Below are positions 1 to 6,803 of a DNA stretch of 16,958 nucleotides, in pieces. This stretch comes from Dehalococcoidia bacterium UBA2160 (GTDB lineage Bacteria > Chloroflexota > Dehalococcoidia > Lucifugimonadales > UBA1123), in the NCBI GenBank assembly GCA_002328865.1, contig DCWO01000044.1, forward strand, positions 1-16,958, read 5' to 3'. A program made the translations under genes and the position numbers. Under the pieces are notes generated by a model. That model worked only from the letters and a program-made list of their open reading frames with translations, was not told the DNA's origin and did no database searches. Numbering within the stretch: position 1 is the stretch's first letter; the number at the start of each line of letters is the position of its first letter.

Positions 1-23
1 GGGTCGGCCTGAAGGCCGAGCCC
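1..23. terminator. GC-rich hairpin at window edge, possible terminator of an upstream gene
   Basis: A 6-bp stem (TCGGCC at 4-9, GGCCGA at 14-19) closes a TGAA tetraloop. The stem can be extended by GGG (1-3) pairing with CCC (21-23) across one bulged G. No T-run follows, so it is at best a weak intrinsic terminator for a gene that ends outside or at the edge of the window. Confidence 0.25.
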
Positions 24-97
24 ACCGCATTTAAGTGCTCTGGCCGTTGAAGGCTAAGCGCTGCCTCTCAGGATCGAACTGTTGTCAGGAGGCTCCG

Positions 98-1390
98 ATG
101 TCAACGATAGAGTCCACTCCGGACGTGCTTGTAATCGGTGGAGGGATCGTCGGTTGCGCGACGGCGTACTACCTGGCGAAGCGAAACGCGTCCGTCGTGC
201 TGGTTGAAAAAGGCGAGATTGCCGACGAGCAGTCGAGCCGGAACTGGGGCTGGGTCAGCCAGCTTCGAAACCCGAACGAGGCTTCTCTCGCGTTGCTGTC
301 TCAGAGCATCTGGCGAGGGTTGTCCGATGAGCTGGGGACCGACCTGGACTGGGTAGAGGGCGGCGGGATGTACCTGTCCGACGATGACGAGCACTTCCGT
401 GAGTTCCATCGCGCCGCCGAGCTCATGAACGCCGCCGGCGTCGACTCTCGTGTTCTCACTCGTCCTGAGGTCGAAGCCCTGATACCTGAGATCGCTGGTG
501 ACTGGACCGGCGGATACTACACACCGACGAATGGCCAGGCCGAGCCCGCGAAGGTCACCGCGGCTTTTGCGCGAGCCGCCCAGGAGATGGGCGCCGAGAT
601 CTACACGAATTGCGCCGCCGAGGATGTGACCGTGTCCGGCGGTCGCGTCCAATCGGTGAGAACGGAGCTGGGCGATGTGAACGCACAGACCGTCGTTTGC
701 GCTGCCGGCGCCTGGTCGTCGAAGATCGGCCGCATGGCGGGCCTCAGCCTTCCTCAGCGCAAAATCCGCGCAACGGTGGCGAGCACCGAACCTGTGCCGA
801 TCTTCACTCGGATCAACGTATGGGGCGGCGGAGTCGCAGTCCGACAGCGCAACGACGGGTCATTGGTCGTCGCGGGCGAAGGCACGGCAGATCACGACAT
901 GACTCTCGACTCCTTCCGGCACATGCGCCTGTTCATGCCGGAGGTTCGGCGAAACTTGGGCAAGATCAGGCCAAGGTTCGGACCCGAGTTCGTCCGAGAC
1001 GTCGGGCGCGCTATGCCCTGGTCGAACGCCAGGAAGCATCCCTTCGCCCATGCCGTTGGAGTCGAGCCCAAGCCCAACATGAATAAAGTTCGAGACGGAG
1101 TGAAATCCCTCATCCAGCTGTACCCGCACCTGGAAGGCCAGATCCGAATCGACAAGGCCTGGGCAGGCTATATCGACGGCACGCCGGACAGAACGCCCGT
1201 AATCGGCGCCGCCGACGGTCTCGAGGGATTTATGTTCGCCACCGGTTTCAGCGGACACGGCTTTGCTCTGGGCCCGGGGGCGGGCCGAGTTGTCTCGGAG
1301 TTGATCCTCGACGGGCAGCCGTCGGCGGACATCCACATGATGCGCTACTCCAGATTCGCCGAGGGCGACTTGAGCCCGTACGCGCGTTGA
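98..1390 (+). CDS. FAD-dependent oxidoreductase, DAO family (D-amino acid dehydrogenase / glycine or sarcosine oxidase-like)
   Basis: Flavoenzyme of about 430 aa, predicted to oxidise an amino acid or N-substituted amine; the substrate cannot be read from the sequence. The N-terminal Rossmann motif GGGIVG is at residues 14-19, and the acidic residue that binds the FAD ribose (E37 in VVLVEKG) ends the second strand. An S-S-R-N-W-G-W segment (46-52) sits where DAO proteins contact the flavin. The C-terminus has the family signature DGTPDRTPVIG followed by FATGFSGHGFALGP, the second FAD-binding block. I chose the ATG at 98 over an upstream in-frame TTG at 35 because AGGAGG (87-92) lies 5 nt before it and the fold begins at once. 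There is no signal peptide. The gene is followed 64 nt later by an MFS transporter on the same strand, which suggests a linked transport role. The family call is firm; the substrate is open. Confidence 0.9.
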   Translation: MSTIESTPDVLVIGGGIVGCATAYYLAKRNASVVLVEKGEIADEQSSRNWGWVSQLRNPNEASLALLSQSIWRGLSDELGTDLDWVEGGGMYLSDDDEHFREFHRAAELMNAAGVDSRVLTRPEVEALIPEIAGDWTGGYYTPTNGQAEPAKVTAAFARAAQEMGAEIYTNCAAEDVTVSGGRVQSVRTELGDVNAQTVVCAAGAWSSKIGRMAGLSLPQRKIRATVASTEPVPIFTRINVWGGGVAVRQRNDGSLVVAGEGTADHDMTLDSFRHMRLFMPEVRRNLGKIRPRFGPEFVRDVGRAMPWSNARKHPFAHAVGVEPKPNMNKVRDGVKSLIQLYPHLEGQIRIDKAWAGYIDGTPDRTPVIGAADGLEGFMFATGFSGHGFALGPGAGRVVSELILDGQPSADIHMMRYSRFAEGDLSPYAR

Positions 1391-1454
1391 CGTTCGAGCC
1401 GCGTAATCTCCTCCACTTTACGAATGACGGAAGCGGTCGCGCTCGGGGCCGGCT

Positions 1455-2687
1455 ATGAATCCGTCGGATAGTTCTAGGACCGTCGGCTCTCAACGAGGCG
1501 AGGTCCTGAAATACAGAGACTTTCGCCTTCTCTGCCTGGCGACAATATTCGATGCCATTGGGTTCATGGGCGACAACCTGATCCTCGGCTGGCTGATCCT
1601 GGACCTCACAGACTCGACCCTGATGGTGGGCTTGGGCTTAGCGGTGAGACACGCGCCCGCGTTCTTTCTGGGCTTGTTCGCCGGCGCCGTCGCCGACACA
1701 AAAGACAGGCGAACAATCATGCGCCTCCTGACCGTCGGAAACGCATTTATCGCCGCGTCTCTTGCCGCCTTGTTGGTGTCTGGCCAGATTCAGATGTGGA
1801 TACTGCTGCCGATTGCAGTGGTCGGCGGAGCGCTGGGCACAATGAATCAAACGGCGCGTCAGGCGTTCGCCTGGGACATCGTGGGCCAGCGAAACGTCCT
1901 CAGCGGCCTATCCTTTGTCAGCCTGTCGATGCGGTTCGGCGGCATGATCGGGGCGCTTGCCGTAGGATTCGTTTTGGGAAGGGTCGGCCCCAGCGCCGCA
2001 TACTCCTTGCTGACTGGCGGCTACCTGGTGTCGCTGGTCGTCCTGACCATGATTCGTTCACGTGGGCAGGCGGCCCCCAAGGGAGGTCAGCCCGTATGGG
2101 AGAGCGTCAAAGAGTTCGGCTCCGAGCTGCGTCGCAACGGAGCGTTGGCTCTCATGGTCTTGGTGGTCGGCTTGGTCGAGGTTTTGGGTTTCTCGACTCA
2201 GGTGCTAATGCCCAGCCTGGCCAGAGACATCCTGAACGTGGGAGCCGAAGGCCTGGGCATAATGGGCGCATTCAACTCCGGCGGAGGGTTGATCGCGATC
2301 GCGTTGATATCTCCGCTTGGAGAGTTGCGCAGGCAGGGCTTGGCGTTCCTCGCGGTGATTCACGTATTCGGATTGTCGCTCGTGCTGCTCGGATTGGCTT
2401 CCACGTTCTATCTCGCCCTCGGCGCGATTTTGCTGCTGAGCGGGTCGATGGCGCTTTCGGACCTGTTCTCGCAGACGTTGATGCAAAGACTGGTGCCCAA
2501 CGAACTTAGAGGTCGAGCGATGGGAGCATGGGTTGTCGCGGTGGGCACTTCGCCGTTGGGAAACCTTCAGATCGGCGCGCTTGCTTCGGTTATCGGAGTT
2601 GGGTTGACGCTCGTATCTCAGGGCGCCGCGCTGATGGTTCTGGGCGCGACCACCCTCGCCGTCTCCGCGCGACTCAGGAAATTGTAA
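1455..2687 (+). CDS. MFS transporter, MFS_3 (EntS-like exporter) family
   Basis: Inner-membrane secondary transporter of 410 aa, the usual size for a 12-helix MFS protein. A short cytoplasmic N-terminus runs into YRDFRLL (20-26), typical of the MFS_3 group, and then a first helix. The loop 2-3 motif A appears as GAVADTKDRR (77-86). A matching C-half motif NELRGRAMGAW follows the tenth helix, as in EntS-like exporters. Hydrophobic helices fill the rest of the protein. It lies 64 nt downstream of the FAD oxidoreductase and 102 nt upstream of a second, related MFS gene. Family members commonly export siderophores, drugs or other small molecules, but the substrate here is unknown. The ATG start has no clear Shine-Dalgarno, though no other start keeps helix 1 intact. 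Confidence 0.88.
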   Translation: MNPSDSSRTVGSQRGEVLKYRDFRLLCLATIFDAIGFMGDNLILGWLILDLTDSTLMVGLGLAVRHAPAFFLGLFAGAVADTKDRRTIMRLLTVGNAFIAASLAALLVSGQIQMWILLPIAVVGGALGTMNQTARQAFAWDIVGQRNVLSGLSFVSLSMRFGGMIGALAVGFVLGRVGPSAAYSLLTGGYLVSLVVLTMIRSRGQAAPKGGQPVWESVKEFGSELRRNGALALMVLVVGLVEVLGFSTQVLMPSLARDILNVGAEGLGIMGAFNSGGGLIAIALISPLGELRRQGLAFLAVIHVFGLSLVLLGLASTFYLALGAILLLSGSMALSDLFSQTLMQRLVPNELRGRAMGAWVVAVGTSPLGNLQIGALASVIGVGLTLVSQGAALMVLGATTLAVSARLRKL

Positions 2688-2690
2688 ACC

Positions 2691-2707
2691 GGGCGCGATC
2701 GGCGCCC
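2691..2707. terminator. Short inverted repeat just after the MFS gene
   Basis: GGGCGC (2691-2696) and GCGCCC (2702-2707) form a 6-bp GC-only stem with a 5-nt loop, starting 3 nt after the stop codon. There is no T-tract, so it may only attenuate transcription or stabilise the mRNA end. It does separate the two MFS genes, and the second has its own promoter. Confidence 0.3.
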
Positions 2708-2757
2708 CAGAATGCGCTTGCCGGTTCGAATTCCGCCGAACTGTGCCGCATCATAGC

Positions 2758-2787
2758 TTGATGCGATTTTCGTGAGTTCTGTATCAT
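2758..2787 (+). promoter_or_regulatory. Sigma70-like promoter for the second MFS gene
   Basis: TTGATG (2758-2763) and TATCAT (2782-2787) are separated by 18 nt and match the -35 and -10 consensus at 4/6 and 5/6 positions. Transcription would start near 2794. That lies just downstream of the farthest upstream GTG (2790), which argues that translation begins further in. Confidence 0.5.
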
Positions 2788-2789
2788 AA

Positions 2790-4298
2790 GTGGAAGTAGT
2801 GATTGGACGTCAACTTCCCGCCGGAGGCGCAAGCTACCCGTTGAACGTCAACGAGCCACAACCACTGCATCGCTCCGAAGACCATGGCGGGGGCGAGACC
2901 GAGGACGTTCGTGGCTGGACCGGACCGGTGGCGAATCACGCCTCGTCATCGGCGGAGACACCGGCGCCGGAAGCCTTGGCCATCGGACGCCCCAACCCAT
3001 TTTCCAATCCAACCCCCAAAGGCGCCCCGACTTCCGCCCCCGCTGCTTCTAGCGTCCGCCGTCGTCGGAAGATCCGGGTGCAGGCGGCAGCCCACACCTT
3101 CGAGTCGTTCAAACACCGCAATTTCAGATTCGTCTGGGCCAGCACGTTCTTCTCTTCAGGCGGGTTCTGGCTTCAGCAGATCGTCATCGGCTGGCTGACC
3201 TACGACATCACGCAGTCCGCGTTTTTGACGACTCTTGCCATGGGCCTGGATGCCCTTCCGATCTTGTTCATCGGTCCGATGGGCGGGCTTCTCGTGGACA
3301 AGTTGGAACGCAGACTGTTGCTGGCTGGAGTCCTGACGTATCAGGCGACGATCACGCTGACGTTCGCGGTCATCGTCTGGACGGGCATGGTCGAGACCCC
3401 GTACATCTTCGCCTACATCCTGATGATGGGTTTGGCGTGGGTAATTCTCGATCCGGCGAGGATGTCGCTGATACCGAATTCGGTGCCCAAAGAGAACCTG
3501 GTGAACGCGTTCGCGCTGAATTCATTGGGATTCAGCGCCACACGGCTGGCAGCGCCAGCGATGGGAGGGGCGGTTCTTGCGCTGGTGGGTCCGGGTCCGG
3601 CGCTCGTAATTGAAGCATCTCTACAGCTCACGGCCATGGCGGCGGCGTTGTCGATCAGACTGCCCAAAGTCGACCGCGGGACGCTGAAGCTGAGCAGCGC
3701 CTTCAATGAATTGCTGGAGGGCGCCAGGTATGTGAAAGCCCAGCCCGTCGTCCTCAGCGCGATGATACTGGGCATACTGCCGCCGTTGATCTCCTTCCCG
3801 TACGTCAGCGGACTGATGCCGGTATTCGCGGCTGAAGTGTTCTACACGGGCTCCGTGGGCCTGGGTTTGCTGATGTCGTCGCTCGGCGCGGGCTCGGTGA
3901 TCGGCACGTTGTTGCTCGCTTCACTAGGCGATGTCAAACGCAAGGGACGCCTCATCACCGTCGCCGTTGTTTGTACGGGCTGCGCCATGCTGGGGTTCTC
4001 CTTCGTCCGATCGTTGGCTTGGGCGCTCCCCGCATTGGCACTCGTCAGCGTGGGGATGATGCTGTTCTTTGCTGAGACGAGCGCCCTGATACAGAGCATT
4101 GTGTCGGACGAGTTCAGAGGGAGGGTGTCTTCTCTGTACTCGTTAACCTTCGGCGCGCTGCCGGTCGGGAGCTTCTTGGCGGGCAGCATGGCTCAGAAAC
4201 TGGGAGCGCCATCGGCCACGCTGATAGCGAGCGTCGTGCTCGTTTCCGCCGCCTTGATGTTCACCCTTTGGAACCGAGCGCTGTGGCGGGCGGGATAA
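2790..4298 (+). CDS. MFS transporter, MFS_3 family, with Pro/Ala-rich N-terminal extension
   Basis: Twelve-helix membrane transporter, paralogous to the gene just upstream. The core begins at about residue 103 with FESFKHRNFRFVW, followed by helices, loop 2-3 motif A as GGLLVDKLERR (165-175), and DEFRGRVSSLY in the C-half, which matches NELRGRAMGAW of its neighbour. Core length is about 400 aa. About 95 residues rich in Pro, Ala, Ser and Gly, ending in a basic RRRRK cluster, precede it and look disordered and cytoplasmic. The start is uncertain. The extent given begins at GTG 2790, but the predicted transcript starts near 2794. Other in-frame options are TTG 2841 (GGAGG at 2823-2827, 13 nt away) and GTG 3078 (GGAAG 6 nt upstream), the latter giving a normal-length protein. 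Open frame and GC-rich third positions suggest that much of the extension is coding. Confidence 0.85.
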   Translation: MEVVIGRQLPAGGASYPLNVNEPQPLHRSEDHGGGETEDVRGWTGPVANHASSSAETPAPEALAIGRPNPFSNPTPKGAPTSAPAASSVRRRRKIRVQAAAHTFESFKHRNFRFVWASTFFSSGGFWLQQIVIGWLTYDITQSAFLTTLAMGLDALPILFIGPMGGLLVDKLERRLLLAGVLTYQATITLTFAVIVWTGMVETPYIFAYILMMGLAWVILDPARMSLIPNSVPKENLVNAFALNSLGFSATRLAAPAMGGAVLALVGPGPALVIEASLQLTAMAAALSIRLPKVDRGTLKLSSAFNELLEGARYVKAQPVVLSAMILGILPPLISFPYVSGLMPVFAAEVFYTGSVGLGLLMSSLGAGSVIGTLLLASLGDVKRKGRLITVAVVCTGCAMLGFSFVRSLAWALPALALVSVGMMLFFAETSALIQSIVSDEFRGRVSSLYSLTFGALPVGSFLAGSMAQKLGAPSATLIASVVLVSAALMFTLWNRALWRAG

Positions 4299-4488
4299 GA
4301 CGACGGGATGTGCGGGGTGCGTGGCGGATGCGGACGCAACGCCGGATGTATCGACGGGGGAGCGCCGGTAGGTCGCATTCGGGGTCGCGAATCGGGTACA
4401 ATCAGATTCGTTCTGCACCGGACATGTGGGTCAGCCGGAACTCACCGACGCATCGGGAATCCGGAGTGACTGTGGGTGGGAGGACCTG

Positions 4489-4728
4489 ATGAGCACCACG
4501 GCGTACATCATGATCGAGACCAGCGTGGGCAAAGTCAACGACGTTGCGACGACTTTGCGATCTACACCCGGGGTGACCACGGTCGACATCGTCATTGGTC
4601 CCTACGACATCATCGCGACGGTGTCGGCGGCCGACATGAACGCGGTGAGCGAAGTACTGGCAAACCACGTCCACAAGGTGAAGGGCGTCGCTCGCACCCT
4701 GACCTGCATTTCACTCAACAGGGGTTAA
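4489..4728 (+). CDS. Stand-alone Lrp/AsnC ligand-binding (RAM) domain protein
   Basis: A 79-residue protein that equals the C-terminal effector-binding and oligomerisation domain of Lrp/AsnC regulators, without the DNA-binding helix-turn-helix. It shows the expected beta-alpha-beta-beta-alpha-beta pattern: AYIMIETSVGK, then helix VNDVATTLRSTPGV, the strand-loop IVIGPYDIIATV with the conserved G-P-Y-D (37-40), a second helix ending near HKVKGV, and the last strand ARTLTCISL. The ATG is preceded by GGGAGGA (4478-4484) at close spacing. Upstream 5' sequence has no frame that could supply a helix-turn-helix. Such single-domain proteins usually form ring-like oligomers and bind amino acids or other small ligands. 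Its target here is not known. It lies between an exporter gene and a phosphate-transport pair. Confidence 0.85.
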   Translation: MSTTAYIMIETSVGKVNDVATTLRSTPGVTTVDIVIGPYDIIATVSAADMNAVSEVLANHVHKVKGVARTLTCISLNRG

Positions 4729-4882
4729 CCATCCGGACTCGTACACTCCGTTCGTGCGAAAAGAGGGGGAGGACATCTCCGCCTGGGTGGACTGATTACC
4801 CCTTGGACTCACAGGTTTCACGCACGTTTGTCGTTCCGCGCGCCGTCCCGGCAGTATCGGTCCTGGTCATCGGAGGTGCATC

Positions 4883-5518
4883 GTGAAGTTCTCGCTGTCG
4901 TTTCTCCCAAAGGAAGACAAGTTTTTCTTTCTGCTGCATCAGAGCGCGACCAATATTCAGGACGTTGCTCGCCGATTGAAGGACCTGACTGACGACTTCG
5001 ACAACGTCGAAGCCAAAGTGGCTGAGATCAAAGACCGAGAGGAGTTCGGCGACAGGATCATCCACGATGTGACCAAAGCCCTCCATCGAACCTTTGTGAC
5101 CCCCATCGACAGAGAAGACATACTGGAGCTGGCCGGGCGGTTGGATGACGTTGTCGATGCGATTGACGAAGGCGCGCAGTACATCCTGGAATACAAACTC
5201 GAGGAACCGACCACGGCCGCTCAAGAACTCGCGGCGATTATCGTTGACTGTGCCAATGAGTTGGAACGAGCGATAGCGTTGCTGGCATCCAAGAACGCGA
5301 CGCTGCGCGACATTCTGCCCATTACCGTGGAGATCAACCGCCTCGAGAACGTTGCGGACAAAGTGACCAGCCGCGCCAGGGGTGAGTTGTTCAGCAACGG
5401 GTTTGACATAGCCCAGATCCTCAAATGGCGCGACGTGTACGATGACCTCGAGGAAGCCACGGACCGGGCGGAAGACGCGGCCAACGTGCTGGAAGGGATC
5501 GTGTTGAAGCATTCATGA
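4883..5518 (+). CDS. DUF47 family protein (PhoU-like PiT accessory)
   Basis: Cytoplasmic, wholly helical protein of 211 aa, the normal size for DUF47. Family blocks are in order: the FGDRIIHDVTKAL helix, then FVTPIDREDILEL with LDDVVDAID, then EINRLENVADKV and the C-terminal WRDVYDDLEEATDRAEDAANVLEG. The acidic E/DxxxD clusters in these helices are where PhoU-type proteins bind metal. DUF47 genes are typically paired with PiT phosphate permeases and are thought to control them. Here the permease starts 28 nt downstream, so the two are almost surely co-transcribed. The GTG start is supported by GGAGGT (4872-4877) 5 nt before it. The 154 nt between the Lrp-domain gene and this one hold no gene. 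Confidence 0.92.
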   Translation: MKFSLSFLPKEDKFFFLLHQSATNIQDVARRLKDLTDDFDNVEAKVAEIKDREEFGDRIIHDVTKALHRTFVTPIDREDILELAGRLDDVVDAIDEGAQYILEYKLEEPTTAAQELAAIIVDCANELERAIALLASKNATLRDILPITVEINRLENVADKVTSRARGELFSNGFDIAQILKWRDVYDDLEEATDRAEDAANVLEGIVLKHS

Positions 5519-5546
5519 TCGGCACTAAGGGGGCGGCGCTGCAACG

Positions 5547-6548
5547 ATGATCGAATCCGCATCCCTCGGCTTCCTGATCCTCGTAATCGTCATAGCGGTT
5601 GCATTTGAGTTTGCCAACGGTTTCAACGACGCGGCAAACGCCATCGCCACAGTAGTTTCCACTCGCGTTATGTCTCCCTTGGCGGCGGTCGCCATGGCCG
5701 CCGTAATGAATTTCGTAGGCGCAGTGTCCGGCACTGCCGTCGCCAAGGCGGTGGCCAAGGGAGTGGTTGACCCCGAAGGAATCACACAGACAGTCGTGGC
5801 CGGCGGCGTTGCGGCCGCGGCTTTGTGGGTCTTTCTGGCCAGTCGGTGGGGAATGCCGGTCAGCGGGAGCCACAGCCTGATCGCCGGCGTTGCCGGCGCG
5901 GGAGTGGCGCAGGGTGGATTCGGATTGCTGCAAGGCCCGGGACTCACAAGAATCCTAGAGGGCCTCATCTTTTCGCCGATCTTCGGCTTCTTCCTCGCAT
6001 ACACCGTGATGTTGATTATCTACTGGACGCTTCGTTCGATGGCGCCCACGATGATTACGACGATATTCTCCAAAGCCCAGATATTCACCGCAGGTTGGAT
6101 GGCGTTCAGTCACGGCTCCAACGACGCCCAAAAAACCATGGGCATCATCACGCTTGCCCTGTTCACTCACGGGACAATCGACGTCCTCGAGGTCCCGCTG
6201 TGGGTGATCATCCTTTCGGGAGCGGTCATGGCTGCCGGCACCTATTTCGGGGGCTTCCGGGTCATTCGCACTCTGGGGGTCCGGATCGTTAAGATGAGAC
6301 CAATCCACGGTTTCGCAGCGGAAGGCGCCGCCGCAGGCGTTATCACTGCGGCGTCGAGGTGGGGCATTCCTATAAGCACCACGCACACGATAACGTCCGC
6401 AATCCTGGGGATGGGGTCGACGCGAAGACTCTCAGCCGTGCGTTGGGGCGTCGCGCGGAGCATCGTCTCCGCGTGGGTTCTGACCTTCCCGATATGCGCG
6501 TTTCTCGGCGGGTTGCTGTACTATCTGGCAGACCTGGTCGTGGCATAG
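5547..6548 (+). CDS. PiT-family inorganic phosphate transporter
   Basis: Polytopic permease of 333 aa that takes up inorganic phosphate (or metal-phosphate), usually by cation symport. The internally duplicated signature is complete: GFNDAANAIATVV at residues 25-37 and SHGSNDAQKTMG at 188-199, each with the Asn-Asp pair. Each is followed by a second motif, GMPVSGSHSLIAG (102-114) and GIPISTTHTITSAILG (273-288), which form the substrate hairpins. About ten hydrophobic segments can be seen. The length matches short bacterial and archaeal PiT proteins that lack the large central loop of PitA. The ATG is 28 nt after the DUF47 stop, with only a distant G-rich stretch (5528-5533), so translation may be partly coupled to that gene. 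Confidence 0.94.
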   Translation: MIESASLGFLILVIVIAVAFEFANGFNDAANAIATVVSTRVMSPLAAVAMAAVMNFVGAVSGTAVAKAVAKGVVDPEGITQTVVAGGVAAAALWVFLASRWGMPVSGSHSLIAGVAGAGVAQGGFGLLQGPGLTRILEGLIFSPIFGFFLAYTVMLIIYWTLRSMAPTMITTIFSKAQIFTAGWMAFSHGSNDAQKTMGIITLALFTHGTIDVLEVPLWVIILSGAVMAAGTYFGGFRVIRTLGVRIVKMRPIHGFAAEGAAAGVITAASRWGIPISTTHTITSAILGMGSTRRLSAVRWGVARSIVSAWVLTFPICAFLGGLLYYLADLVVA

Positions 6549-6664
6549 GCGGAATACGCCTGACCAAGCGGATTGCCTCGAATGCTTTGCAGGTCGAAGC
6601 TGGTCGTTCTCTCGCTGTTTGCCTGCCCTCCCTAGCCCAACGTTTCTTTCGGGATGCCCGTATT

Positions 6665-6681
6665 GACCGATGAAATCGGTC
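6665..6681. repeat. Inverted repeat upstream of the O-antigen ligase promoter
   Basis: GACCGAT (6665-6671) and ATCGGTC (6675-6681) form a perfect 7-bp inverted repeat with a GAA centre. It lies 31 nt upstream of the -35 box at 6713 and over 110 nt after the phosphate permease. It could be an activator-binding site or a weak terminator. No T-run follows. Confidence 0.35.
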
Positions 6682-6712
6682 GGTCGGCATGTCAGTTACG
6701 GGCGGAACCCGG

Positions 6713-6742
6713 TTGACCTCGCTTCTGGGCAATGCCTATAAT
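6713..6742 (+). promoter_or_regulatory. Near-consensus sigma70 promoter for the O-antigen ligase gene
   Basis: TTGACC (6713-6718; 5/6) and a perfect TATAAT (6737-6742) are separated by 18 nt. The predicted start of transcription is near 6749. It lies downstream of the in-frame ATG at 6732 and so rules that start out in favour of ATG 6804. Confidence 0.7.
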
Positions 6743-6803
6743 CCGATTTGTCGCCAGCATCGCGAACGTATTGAGTCCATTGTCCCACGCCGGGCGTTGT
6801 CAC

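Noticed and set aside
4397..4402. TACAAT as a -10 box for the Lrp-domain gene
   Set aside because: The hexamer is good but nothing like a -35 box occurs 16-18 nt upstream, so it was not listed as a promoter.
4796..5512. Open frame on the - strand covering the DUF47 gene
   Set aside because: DUF47 motifs are complete on the + strand and the reverse product is unlike any family I know.
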